A stretch of 64,000 nucleotides of DNA from Natronolimnobius baerhuensis (GTDB lineage: Archaea; Halobacteriota; Halobacteria; Halobacteriales; Natrialbaceae): assembly GCF_002177135.1 (NCBI RefSeq), contig NZ_MWPH01000002.1:1054001-1118000 (forward strand), read 5' to 3'. The position numbers were made by a program, and so were the translations under genes. The notes beneath the pieces are model-generated. The model saw only the letters and a program-made list of their open reading frames with translations, was not told the origin of the DNA and did not search any database. Below, one piece after another: positions 35,712 to 43,982 of the stretch (the stretch's first letter is position 1; each line of letters opens with the position of its first letter).

Positions 35712-35806
35712 GTGAAACGGAAGACGGTCACTGCTCAAAAGAACATCGATAAAACGTCGCTGGTCGGACTCGAAGACTCAAGTGCTGTGAACCCCTCACA
35801 TAGGGC

Positions 35807-36085
35807 GTGTCTCTCGATCTCGAGCGACTGACAGATCAGTTGTGCCACCGCTTTGGTGGGAGCGACGGCGAAGCCCGAGTCGTTGCCCGGCAGGCGAGCG
35901 ATCTTGCCGATTCCGGCCACTATGAGACGACTGTCGGCACCCCACTGACAGCCGAGATCGTTCTCGAAGAACTTGCGGACGCCCCCGATGGAACGCCAGC
36001 AGATCGGTGGAACTGGTGGATCGGTGCACTCGAGATCGCGTATGGCGGCTACAGCCAGTTTGGGGTCCGACAGTATCAGAGGTGA
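35807..36085 (+). CDS. small conserved haloarchaeal protein
   Basis: The product is 92 residues from a GTG start. The N-terminal half is helical (LERLTDQLCHRFGGSDGEAR) and resembles UBA-like or helical-bundle domains. The C terminus has a striking aromatic stretch (DRWNWWIGALEIAYGGYSQF). The strong Trp/Tyr content and normal codon bias support a real gene over the opposite-strand frames. It is divergent from rps6e. Function is unknown. Confidence 0.6.
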   Translation: MSLDLERLTDQLCHRFGGSDGEARVVARQASDLADSGHYETTVGTPLTAEIVLEELADAPDGTPADRWNWWIGALEIAYGGYSQFGVRQYQR

Positions 36086-36105
36086 CAACCTGTACGAACG
36101 AAACG

Positions 36106-36135
36106 ACTTTTATGGGTCCCTGACCAAATAGTCAG
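36106..36135 (+). promoter_or_regulatory. TATA box and inverted-repeat operator of the TetR-type gene
   Basis: A TATA-like CTTTTATGG at 36107-36115 lies about 25-30 bases before the GTG start, implying a leaderless transcript. Between them is the inverted repeat CTGAC-CAAATA-GTCAG (36120-36135). A repressor bound there would block RNA polymerase, so the TetR-type product probably represses its own operon. Confidence 0.55.
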
Positions 36136-36138
36136 CTA

Positions 36139-36843
36139 GTGACCGATCCCGACGTTCGCAACGCGATTATGACAGCGACCTACGAAGCCCTGTGTGAACA
36201 CGGCTACACAGACCTGACGGCACAGGATATCGCCGACAGGACGGACAAGAGCAAGTCGCTGCTGTTCTATCACTACGACTCCAAGGAAGACCTGGTCGCG
36301 GACTTCCTGGTGTTCTTGCGTGAGTTGTTCGAAGAGCGATTCGACGAAACCGACGACCACCCGCCATCGGATCGACTCGCCATGTTCGTCGACTGGTACC
36401 TCTACGGCTCGACCGACGGCGACGAACGCCAGTCGTTTCACACGGCCATGCTCGAGTTGCGAACACAGGCACCGTACAACGACCAGTTCCGACAGGAGCT
36501 CCGGAAAACGGACGACGACCTTCGAGACATTCTCGAGGCCATCCTCCGGGATGGGATCGACACGGGCGAGTTTACCGACCACGACCCGGAGGAGACGGCT
36601 GCGTTGCTTATCGCGGCAATCGATGGCGCACGGACGCGACAGCTCACACTGGATCGCGACGAATACCTCGGTGCCGTTCGCTCGGCTATCGTGACCCGCG
36701 TTATCGACGACCTGCTGGCAGGCGACCGTTCGTTCCCAACGGAACCGTTCTCGAATGAGTTGAGTCAGGCCCGTCTTGAGGCCACCGCCGACTCCTCTCC
36801 GGCGACGACGCGATCAACTGATGAATCCACTGACGAATCATGA
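36139..36843 (+). CDS. TetR/AcrR-family repressor
   Basis: The product is 234 residues from a GTG start. The N-terminal helix-turn-helix is canonical (TATYEALCEHGYTDLTAQDI, DRTDKSKSLLFYHYDSKEDL). The C-terminal ligand-binding part is helical (about 60-210) with a Ser/Thr tail. TetR proteins release DNA when they bind a small hydrophobic ligand. The inverted repeat three bases before the start is its probable operator. The next gene overlaps by four bases and is likely cotranscribed; no efflux pump is adjacent, although haloarchaeal members often have one. Confidence 0.92.
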   Translation: MTDPDVRNAIMTATYEALCEHGYTDLTAQDIADRTDKSKSLLFYHYDSKEDLVADFLVFLRELFEERFDETDDHPPSDRLAMFVDWYLYGSTDGDERQSFHTAMLELRTQAPYNDQFRQELRKTDDDLRDILEAILRDGIDTGEFTDHDPEETAALLIAAIDGARTRQLTLDRDEYLGAVRSAIVTRVIDDLLAGDRSFPTEPFSNELSQARLEATADSSPATTRSTDESTDES

Positions 36844-37850
36844 CTGACTACCCCCAAACAGCAGTATCCGACGCTCAACACGCCCGCGACCCACCAGCAG
36901 TCGAGAAGTCATTTGCTAGCCTCTCACCAACGGTTCGAGCAATCGCAGTCGACGCAGTGGGTCCGCGTGAGCACTCGGTCCCCGTTGCACTCTGTGCGCT
37001 TGCGAGTGCAACCGCCACCCACCACGACAGCGGAATCGAACTCAGTATGACACCACTCACAGACACCTCCTCGAGCGACCGTGATCAAATGCCGTTCCTC
37101 GAGGACTCCGAAGTTGAGGGTCTCGAGCACCTTATCGACGCCGTCTCGCTGCTCGAGGGCTATGTCCGGATCCGCGCGGAGTTGCTGACTGGCGACCGAT
37201 ACAACGACGCCGACCAGCGCGACGCCGCCGTGCTGGCAAGTGATTTCCTGCACGCTGCTGCCTACGAACCGATTGCGGACATTCCCATTCCTGACCACCG
37301 TGCGACTGAACTGTATCGCATTCTCGCAACCGGCTCCGGTGCGCTTGCAGTCCAGTTCATGCACGCAGCGCCAGCGAAAGAGCGGGCAGTCACTGCGGCC
37401 AACTCGAATGCAGGAACAACGCCACAGACACCGGCCGACGAGAGCACCGACACCGAAACCACACCCGCCGCGACTGCCTCCGGTTCACTCCCACCTACGG
37501 CAGTCCTCGCCGGTACTGCCGCCACACTCGGTGCGACCGCTGTCGGTGCCTCGACAGAAATTCGGACGACACTCGAGACCTACGCCCACTCGTTGACAGG
37601 GGCACTGTCTGTTGCCTCGACAGGCGAGACAGGGGAAGATCCACGCGAAACGACGGTTCACGTCCTCGCTGGTGAGACGAACGTCTCCCATGCGGTCGAG
37701 AGCGAGCCGTGTGAAACCACCACAACGCATCTCGAGCGCGCACGCGAGGCCTGCCAGACACTCGAGGACCGTCTTGAGGCGACGACAGAGTGTGACGCAC
37801 TACACCGACTCGAGCGGGCAACACGTATCCCGTTCCACGCCAACCCCTAG
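36840..37850 (+). CDS. degenerate polyprenyl-synthase-like protein
   Basis: The product is 336 residues. The segment from about residue 100 to 185 (LLEGYVRIRAELLTGDRYND; AAVLASDFLHAAAYEPIADI; LYRILATGSGALAVQFM) resembles the helices around the first active site of isoprenyl diphosphate synthases (LAGD-L---A). The metal-binding DDxxD motifs are absent. The C-terminal part is Thr/Ala-rich with a hydrophobic segment (about 215-240). The gene is coupled to the TetR-type gene by an ATGA overlap. It may bind an isoprenoid rather than make one. Moderate confidence in the fold, low in the role. Confidence 0.55.
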   Translation: MTDYPQTAVSDAQHARDPPAVEKSFASLSPTVRAIAVDAVGPREHSVPVALCALASATATHHDSGIELSMTPLTDTSSSDRDQMPFLEDSEVEGLEHLIDAVSLLEGYVRIRAELLTGDRYNDADQRDAAVLASDFLHAAAYEPIADIPIPDHRATELYRILATGSGALAVQFMHAAPAKERAVTAANSNAGTTPQTPADESTDTETTPAATASGSLPPTAVLAGTAATLGATAVGASTEIRTTLETYAHSLTGALSVASTGETGEDPRETTVHVLAGETNVSHAVESEPCETTTTHLERAREACQTLEDRLEATTECDALHRLERATRIPFHANP

Positions 37851-37867
37851 TACGAGGGACTTACGCC

Positions 37868-38206
37868 ATGACAGACAGTTCTCGCCCGATCTGGCCCGCG
37901 TACCTGCTTACCGTCTTCGCCGCCGGGCTCGGCCACTGCTATCTCGGCCAGTGGAAACGCGGCGGGAGCTGGTTCGGCCTCTATCTCATCGCACTTGCGT
38001 TCTTGAGCGCACGGACGCTCACGGGCGCACTCGAGCCGGGCGAGCCGTTCGTCATCACTGCCCTTCAGTTCGAGTCGGTCGAGTACGTCGACGTTGCCGT
38101 CCCGCTTGCAGTCATGATCGTCTGCGTGCTCGATATCTACCTTATTGGGCTGACACGGCGGAGCGAACTCGCGGCCAACGGCAACGGCGGCACCATCGCC
38201 GAGTAA
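37868..38206 (+). CDS. small TM2-like membrane protein
   Basis: The product is 112 residues with about three hydrophobic helices (15-30, 38-53 and 78-97). The first hairpin contains GLGHCYLGQWKRGGSWFG, the Gly/Tyr-rich pattern of TM2-type membrane domains. It starts 17 bases after the preceding gene on the same strand. Function is unknown. The ATG at MTDSSRPIWPAY places the first helix normally. Confidence 0.7.
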   Translation: MTDSSRPIWPAYLLTVFAAGLGHCYLGQWKRGGSWFGLYLIALAFLSARTLTGALEPGEPFVITALQFESVEYVDVAVPLAVMIVCVLDIYLIGLTRRSELAANGNGGTIAE

Positions 38207-38257
38207 GCACGCGCCGAACGCGAAGACCCAAACCCCTCGAGTGGCTACGATGAGTGA

Positions 38258-39496
38258 ATGGAGGTCGAGTTTCTCGGTGGGGCGGGTGAGATCGGGCGGA
38301 GCGCGATCCTGATTGATGAGACGCTGTTGCTCGATTACGGGATGGACTCGGGGAATCCGCCGGCGTTCCCACTCGGTGACGTCGACCCCGAGGCGGTCAT
38401 CGTCAGTCACGGCCACCTCGATCACGTCGGCTCGATTCCCTCGCTGCTTTCCGGTGAGTCGCGACCGCCGATCCACTGGACACCGCCGACATACGAACTG
38501 ACGATGACGCTCGCGCGCGATACGCTCAAACTCCACGGCGGCACCTACGACTGTCCCTTCACCGAGGCGGAGTTGGCCCGCGTGACGCAAGTGTCTGAAA
38601 CACACGGCTACCGCGAGTCCTTCGAGGCTGCAGGGTACGAGATCACCTTCTTCGAGGCCGGCCACGTCCCCGGCAGCGCACACGTCCTCATCTCGGACGG
38701 CGAGACGCGCTTGCTCTACTCCGGCGACTTCCACACCGAAGACCAACAACTCCTCTCGGGGACGACCGCCCGCCCCGACGCCGACGTCGTCATCTGCGAG
38801 AGTACGTACGCAGACACAACGCGACGGCCCCGCGACACAATCGAAGCCGAGTTCGCCGACAGCCTCGAGCAGACGATCTGGAGCGGCGGCACCGTCGTCG
38901 TCCCCGCGTTCGCAATCGGGCGAACCCAGGAGATGCTCTGTCTGTGCGAGGAACACGACCTCGAGTGCTACGTCGACGGGATGGGAAAACGCGTGACGGA
39001 GATTTTCCTGCGCGAGGGGAATCGGGAGTACCTCCGCGATCCCGACCTGTTACGTCGGGCGAAAGGCAATGCCCGGTTCGTCGACGGCCGCGACGGCCAG
39101 CGCAAACGAATTGCAGACCAGAACACCGTCATCGTCACCACCAGCGGCATGCTCCACGGCGGCCCCGCAATGACGTACATTCCAGAAATTCGCTCGCATC
39201 CGACGAACAAAATTGCCATGACAGGCTACCAGGTCGAGGGCACACCTGGGCGCAGCCTCCTCGAGACCGGCAGCGCCGAAATCGACGGGCGCATGATGCG
39301 CGTCAGCGCGCAGGTCGAACAGTACGACTTCTCCGCCCACGCCGACCGCGAGGGGGTGCTCGCGTTCCTCGAGTCCTACCGGGACAGCAAAGTGCTGGTT
39401 AATCACGGCGACCGCTGTGACGCGTTCGCCGAGGAACTGCGCGCCGACGGCTTCGAGGCGCGAGCGCCGGAACTCGGGGACCGACTCGAAATATAA
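38258..39496 (+). CDS. metallo-beta-lactamase / beta-CASP ribonuclease
   Basis: The product is 412 residues. The metallo-beta-lactamase core has HGHLDH (about 52-57), the His of FEAGHVPGSAH and the Asp of LYSGDFH. The beta-CASP part has ESTYAD, a FAIGRTQE segment, and the final FSAHADREG and LVNHGD motifs. Such enzymes cut RNA in mRNA 3'-end formation or decay (aCPSF2/RNase J type). It lacks the N-terminal KH domains of aCPSF1. The gene stands alone, 51 bases after the membrane-protein gene. Confidence 0.9.
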   Translation: MEVEFLGGAGEIGRSAILIDETLLLDYGMDSGNPPAFPLGDVDPEAVIVSHGHLDHVGSIPSLLSGESRPPIHWTPPTYELTMTLARDTLKLHGGTYDCPFTEAELARVTQVSETHGYRESFEAAGYEITFFEAGHVPGSAHVLISDGETRLLYSGDFHTEDQQLLSGTTARPDADVVICESTYADTTRRPRDTIEAEFADSLEQTIWSGGTVVVPAFAIGRTQEMLCLCEEHDLECYVDGMGKRVTEIFLREGNREYLRDPDLLRRAKGNARFVDGRDGQRKRIADQNTVIVTTSGMLHGGPAMTYIPEIRSHPTNKIAMTGYQVEGTPGRSLLETGSAEIDGRMMRVSAQVEQYDFSAHADREGVLAFLESYRDSKVLVNHGDRCDAFAEELRADGFEARAPELGDRLEI

Positions 39497-39546
39497 TCCG
39501 CACAAAAAGTTTAACCATCTAACCTGTATTAGTGTGAATAATACCA

Positions 39547-39975
39547 ATGGATCAGTACGCCCTTCCAGCGGTTGGTGCCATCGTCGCGCTGATCGCCGCA
39601 GTGAACGGCCGCGTAATCAACGTCTTCATGGAATTTTCCTCGAGTATGCCGACGGATACGACGACAATCACGCAGGTGACACTCGGCGGGCGGTTCGTCA
39701 CGTTTGTGTTCGTCTACGGCGTCTTATTCGGCTTCGCGTACGTTGTCGGGACCCGATTCGAGGATGTTGACATCGAACCGTTGGTCCTCCTGACCGGGGC
39801 CGTCGCAGCCCTCGCCTCACTCGTCGGGACCGTCTTCCTCGATTGGTGGGCCGATGTTGACTATACGAACCTGTGGCACGTGACCCTCTCGATTGTCGGC
39901 GGGTCGGTCGGCACTGGCATCCAGCTCGCTGTCGTCGCGTTCGCGGGCATCGCGCTGGCCCAACGACGCACCTGA
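39547..39975 (+). CDS. four-helix integral membrane protein
   Basis: The product is 142 residues with four predicted membrane helices (about 5-22, 47-65, 76-97 and 114-136). It has no catalytic motif. A TATA-like AGTTTAACC about 35 bases before the ATG suggests its own promoter with a very short leader, and AT content drops before the gene. Function is unknown. Confidence 0.65.
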   Translation: MDQYALPAVGAIVALIAAVNGRVINVFMEFSSSMPTDTTTITQVTLGGRFVTFVFVYGVLFGFAYVVGTRFEDVDIEPLVLLTGAVAALASLVGTVFLDWWADVDYTNLWHVTLSIVGGSVGTGIQLAVVAFAGIALAQRRT

Positions 39976-40123
39976 TCGCGACACTGGTGCGACGTCAACT
40001 CCTGGCGCCGGTGGGATTTGATAGCCCTCGGCGGAGAAGGGGTCGTATGTCGCCACTCGAGTACGCATCACGTTCGTTCCACCGACGCGTTCGACCGACC
40101 GCCCGCTCCGTACGAGGTGCGCC

Positions 40124-40663
40124 ATGAGCCGCGTCCTCGTCGCCTCCGGCTCGAGCGAGGGCCAGACGACGACGATTGCCGAACGGATCGGCGACGTGCT
40201 CGCCGAGGAGGGCCACGAGCCGACGCTCGTCCACCTGAAACATCCACCAGCCGACCTCAACGTCGAGTCGTACGACGGGGTAATCATCGGCGCGTCGATT
40301 CACGCGGGGACTCACCAGCGATACGTGACCGCGTTCGTCCGCGAGCACCGGGCGGTGCTGAACCGACTGCCCACTGCGTTTTACTCGGTGAGCCTCACCG
40401 CGGCATCAGCCGATCCGGAGAGCCAGGCAACGGCCAGGGAACTGCTCGAGGAGTTTCTCGAGGAAACAGAGTGGGACCCAGACGTGACGCTGCCGGTCGC
40501 GGGCGCGCTCAGGTACAGCCAGTACGGCCTGCTCAAGCGCGTCGTCATGCGCCGGATCGCGGGCAAAGAGAGCGGTGATACCGACACCTCGCGGGACTAC
40601 GAGTACACCAACTGGGACGACGTGGCGATGTTCGCGCGGCAGTTCTCGGCGTTGGTACGGTGA
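40124..40663 (+). CDS. hemG: flavodoxin-like protein, HemG (protoporphyrinogen oxidase) type
   Basis: The product is 179 residues with a flavodoxin fold. The FMN phosphate loop is ASGSSEGQTTTIA (about 7-19), then DGVIIGASIHAGTHQRY and the HemG-like segment FYSVSLTAASADPESQ. The C-terminal part has GALRYSQYGLLKRVVMRRIA, typical of HemG. HemG oxidises protoporphyrinogen IX in haem synthesis, using menaquinone as acceptor. No haem genes lie nearby, and other haloarchaeal homologues are called simply flavodoxin, so the substrate is uncertain. Confidence 0.75.
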   Translation: MSRVLVASGSSEGQTTTIAERIGDVLAEEGHEPTLVHLKHPPADLNVESYDGVIIGASIHAGTHQRYVTAFVREHRAVLNRLPTAFYSVSLTAASADPESQATARELLEEFLEETEWDPDVTLPVAGALRYSQYGLLKRVVMRRIAGKESGDTDTSRDYEYTNWDDVAMFARQFSALVR

Positions 40664-40689
40664 CCTACTGGGGATGTACCCGCCTCGCG

Positions 40690-42051
40690 CTACAGAAGGC
40701 CGACCGATCCGAGCACGAACAGCGCGAACAAAAGCGCCACGAGTACGCTCCCGGCCGCCAGCGCCACGTTCTCGCCGGCTTTCTCGTGAATCGCCATATC
40801 CTCGTACTCCTCGCGGAAGCGCTCGAGATTCGCTTCGTCGTAGAAGTACTTCGTCTTCAGCGCGAAGCGTTCGGTGACCGCACAGCCCGTACAGACCGGC
40901 TCGTTCTCGAGGCGTTCCGTCCGGATGTGGTCGTCGCAGTTGATGCTCCCGCAGTTGGCACAGTAGGTGTAACTGCCGTCGTCACTGGCGCAGTGGACGC
41001 ACTCGTGGAACTCGTTCGCCGTGGTCGCTCTCGAGGGGCCGGCGGCGTAGTAGGCGAACTCGTAGTCGTACTCACCGAGTGCGAGCTGTGAGCGGACGTG
41101 CGGGACGTAGACGGGGTCAATATCTCGAACAGTAACGTCCGAAACCTTCGGTGTGCATGTCTTCTCGTAGTCGACGTTGTTCCCACCCGTGTAGTGGACC
41201 GTCGTCGTGTGTGCCTGCCGGAGTCGCTCGACCGCCCACTCCTTGTACTCGGTCTCGGTCTGGCCGAATCGCTTGCGCTCGCACAGATCGAACCGGGTCT
41301 CGAGGTCGTGCTCCTCAAGTGCAATCCGTGCGCTCCGGCTCTCGGCACCGGTCACGAGTGACTGGACGGTCGCGCCGGGAACTCGAGGCAAGTCGCCATC
41401 GGCCAGCAACACGAGGTCGTCCGTTTCGTCTATGCTGTGGATCACGCCCACGGAGGTCTCGAACGTCGCGTTCGTGTCCGCCGAGACCGTGACAGTCGGC
41501 TCGAGGACGAGCGCCGTATCGGGCGTCGGAATCGTCGCCGGCTCGAGGTTTTCGACGGGTTGGACGGCTTCGAAAACGGGTGCGTTCCGGTCGGCGGTGG
41601 GGTGAGTCGGCCGGAGGGATTCGTCACAGAGGATTTCGATCCGGCCGTTGTAGAGGTCCATCCCGATCTCGTCGCCGATCTCGCGGAGGTCGGTGCCGTC
41701 AAGCAGTTCGATGCCGCCCGCTGTCGTGCCGCCAAGGTCGGCTGCGTACTCCCGCGCTGGGGCGGTAAAACGCCCGGTCGTGACGACCATGCCCCGCTTC
41801 GGGCCGTCGTAGTCGTAGGTCGCGACCGCCGAGTGGAGTTTCTGGACGACCGGTCTGCTGACCGTCTCGGTGTGTTTGCACTCGACGACGACGGCTCGGC
41901 GGCGGCCGTCGACGACTTCCTCCATCAGAATATCCCGTCCCTCGTCTGCGCCTCGAGCCGACTGGCGAACGTTCTCGTAGCCCAGATGCCGAAACACGTC
42001 CTCCATCAGATCCTCGAATTCGTACCCCGAAAGCTCGTCGAGCAGCGCCAT
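40690..42051 (-). CDS. Mrr-type nuclease with zinc ribbon and C-terminal membrane anchor
   Basis: The product is 453 residues. The N-terminal Mrr_cat domain (1 to about 120) has GYEFEDLMEDVF, the catalytic GRDILM and VVVECKH, that is the D-(E)xK pattern of PD-(D/E)XK nucleases. The middle (about 140-340) is beta-rich and unassigned. A zinc-ribbon pair follows (CVHCASDD, CANCGSINC, CTGC), and the C terminus has a hydrophobic segment (NVALAAGSVLVALLFALFVL). I chose the ATG at MALLDELSG over an upstream TTG. Mrr enzymes cut modified DNA; membrane tethering is unusual. No methylase is adjacent. Confidence 0.8.
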   Translation of the reverse strand: MALLDELSGYEFEDLMEDVFRHLGYENVRQSARGADEGRDILMEEVVDGRRRAVVVECKHTETVSRPVVQKLHSAVATYDYDGPKRGMVVTTGRFTAPAREYAADLGGTTAGGIELLDGTDLREIGDEIGMDLYNGRIEILCDESLRPTHPTADRNAPVFEAVQPVENLEPATIPTPDTALVLEPTVTVSADTNATFETSVGVIHSIDETDDLVLLADGDLPRVPGATVQSLVTGAESRSARIALEEHDLETRFDLCERKRFGQTETEYKEWAVERLRQAHTTTVHYTGGNNVDYEKTCTPKVSDVTVRDIDPVYVPHVRSQLALGEYDYEFAYYAAGPSRATTANEFHECVHCASDDGSYTYCANCGSINCDDHIRTERLENEPVCTGCAVTERFALKTKYFYDEANLERFREEYEDMAIHEKAGENVALAAGSVLVALLFALFVLGSVGLL

Positions 42052-42216
42052 TCGTTCACCGGAACCTTTCAATCACTCGTAAATAATGGTTCGGGCAGAC
42101 GAACGAGTGGCGACGGGCTCGAGTAGTATCGCTACGTAGCATCCCTGCCGCCAACCAAAACCGGCAGCCGTTGCCGCCCCTGGAACGTCTTTTGAGCCGG
42201 TCGTGGTCCGAGCGCT

Positions 42217-42732
42217 ATGTCTCCCGATGCAGATAACGGTCCCGGCGACAGCACAGACCCCGACCTCGAGTCCCTCGAGTTGAGCGAGGCCGAAGAGGCT
42301 GCCTTACACGACCTGCAACTCGGCATCGAGCACGTCCACCGCGCCTACGGCACCTTACTCGAGTTTCACCACCAACTCGGCCACGCGATGGATCGGATGG
42401 GAAACGCCGAGGACGAACTGCGCGAGGCCGGCCACGAGCGGTGGGCGAATCGCCTGCGCGACGAGCACCTTCCTGCGGGCGCGATCAGCGATCAGTGGAC
42501 CTACGAACTCGTCGAGGAGTTCTCCGCGGAGTTTCTCGAGGACGTCGACGCCTTCGAGAGCACGGTCAGAGACGAACTGGCCGACGGCATCGATCACGTG
42601 AGCGAGCGCAAACAGCAGCGACGGCTCCGGGAGCGAATGCAGGGCGAGCGACGAGTCGTGACCGACCGCCGGAGACACCGCTTTGCGCGTGAAGCCACAG
42701 GACCGGGCCGCCTCGCCGGCTGCAGTGAGTGA
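42217..42732 (+). CDS. haloarchaeal helical protein of unknown function
   Basis: The product is 171 residues, acidic and mostly helical. It has conserved His/Trp-containing helices (GIEHVHRAYGTLLEFHHQLG; AGHERWANRLRDEHLPAGAI) and a basic C-terminal helix (RKQQRRLRERMQGERRV). It has no signal or membrane segment. The many His and Glu residues on one helix could bind metal, but this is speculative. It stands between the divergent Mrr gene and the oxidase gene. Confidence 0.65.
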   Translation: MSPDADNGPGDSTDPDLESLELSEAEEAALHDLQLGIEHVHRAYGTLLEFHHQLGHAMDRMGNAEDELREAGHERWANRLRDEHLPAGAISDQWTYELVEEFSAEFLEDVDAFESTVRDELADGIDHVSERKQQRRLRERMQGERRVVTDRRRHRFAREATGPGRLAGCSE

Positions 42733-42767
42733 GAAGTATTTTCGCAGCCCTCGTTGTATCGCCGTCC

Positions 42768-43940
42768 ATGAGCGACCAGTACGACGTCATCGTCATCGGG
42801 GTCGGCGGTATGGGCAGTGCAACCGTCGCCCACCTCGCAGCCCGTGGCGTCGACGTGCTCGGGCTCGAGCGCCGCGATATACCCCACAGCTACGGGTCGT
42901 CTCACGGGCACTCGCGCATCTTCCGACTCGCCTACGCCGAGAATCCTGCCTACGTCCCGCTCCTCCAGCGCGCCGAGGAACTGTGGGACACCCTCGAGGA
43001 GAGTCACGACCGACAGCTCCTGCATCGAACCGGCTCGGTCGACGCGGGCCCGCCAGACTCGGCCCTCCTCGAGGGCTCGGCACAGTCCTGTGAGGAACAC
43101 GGCCTCGAGTACGAACGCCTCTCGAGTGCCGAGCTTACGGAGCGCGCTCCCGGCTACGACCTTCCCGACGAGTACGAAGCGATCTATCAGCCCGACGGTG
43201 GCTTTCTCGCGCCCGAGGAGTGTACCGTCGCCCACGTCAATCGCGCCCACGAGGCCGGGGCGACGATTCGTGCCCGCGAACGCGTCGTCGACTGGCGGAC
43301 GCTCGAGGAAGACGGTGGCGACGCGGACGGCGACAGTAACGACACCGGCGGCGTTCGCGTCGAGACCGACCACGACGCCTACGAGGCCGACAAACTCGTA
43401 ATTACAGCGGGCGCGTGGACCGCCCGTTTCGTCGACACACTCGAGGACGTGCTGGTTCCCGAGCGACAGGTGACGGCGCGACTGCAGCCGACCGAGCCCG
43501 ACCAGTTCGACCGCGAGCAGTTCCCCGTCTGGAATCTGGCGGTGCCCGACGGGCGTTACTACGGCTTTCCCGTCCACGACGTTCCTGGGTTCAAATTCGG
43601 CCGGTACCATCACCGCGAGGAGGCGGTCGCCCCCGACGCCTTCGAGCGCGAACCGACGCAAGCCGACGAACGATTACTTCGGAAGTTCGCAGAGATGTAC
43701 TTCCCGGCCGGTGCCGGGCCGACGATGGGACTGGAAACCTGCCTCTTTACGAACACGCCCGACGAGGATTTCGTCCTCGATACCCTCCCCGAGCACCCAC
43801 AGGTTGCCGTCGGCGCGGGCTTTTCGGGCCATGGCTTCAAGTTCGCCAGCGTCGTCGGCGAGATCCTGGCCGATCTGGCACTCGAGGGCGAGACCGACTA
43901 CGATATCTCGATGTTCGCGCTAGATCGGTTCGAGGAGTAG
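42768..43940 (+). CDS. sarcosine oxidase / N-methyltryptophan oxidase-like FAD enzyme
   Basis: The product is 390 residues of the DAO superfamily. The FAD-binding GxGxxG is at the N terminus (DVIVIGVGGMGSATVAHLA), followed by IPHSYGSSHGHSRIFRLAYA, typical of the monomeric sarcosine oxidase/SolA group. The C-terminal FAD contact is GFSGHGFKFASVVGEILADL. It oxidises an N-methyl amino acid to the amine with formaldehyde and peroxide. The ATG before SDQYDV is used; the frame opens 39 bases earlier. The exact substrate cannot be decided. Confidence 0.88.
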   Translation: MSDQYDVIVIGVGGMGSATVAHLAARGVDVLGLERRDIPHSYGSSHGHSRIFRLAYAENPAYVPLLQRAEELWDTLEESHDRQLLHRTGSVDAGPPDSALLEGSAQSCEEHGLEYERLSSAELTERAPGYDLPDEYEAIYQPDGGFLAPEECTVAHVNRAHEAGATIRARERVVDWRTLEEDGGDADGDSNDTGGVRVETDHDAYEADKLVITAGAWTARFVDTLEDVLVPERQVTARLQPTEPDQFDREQFPVWNLAVPDGRYYGFPVHDVPGFKFGRYHHREEAVAPDAFEREPTQADERLLRKFAEMYFPAGAGPTMGLETCLFTNTPDEDFVLDTLPEHPQVAVGAGFSGHGFKFASVVGEILADLALEGETDYDISMFALDRFEE

Positions 43941-43982
43941 GTGAGACACGTTGATCGGGCCGTCGAATCGCTCGAGAGAGCG

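Noticed and set aside
37847-38956. 369-codon minus-strand frame
   Set aside because: It lies opposite the TM2-like and beta-CASP genes, both supported by motifs.
39050-39547. 165-codon minus-strand frame
   Set aside because: It is antisense to the conserved C-terminal motifs of the beta-CASP nuclease.
42594-43661. 355-codon minus-strand frame
   Set aside because: It is antisense to the sarcosine-oxidase-like gene, which has the FAD motif.
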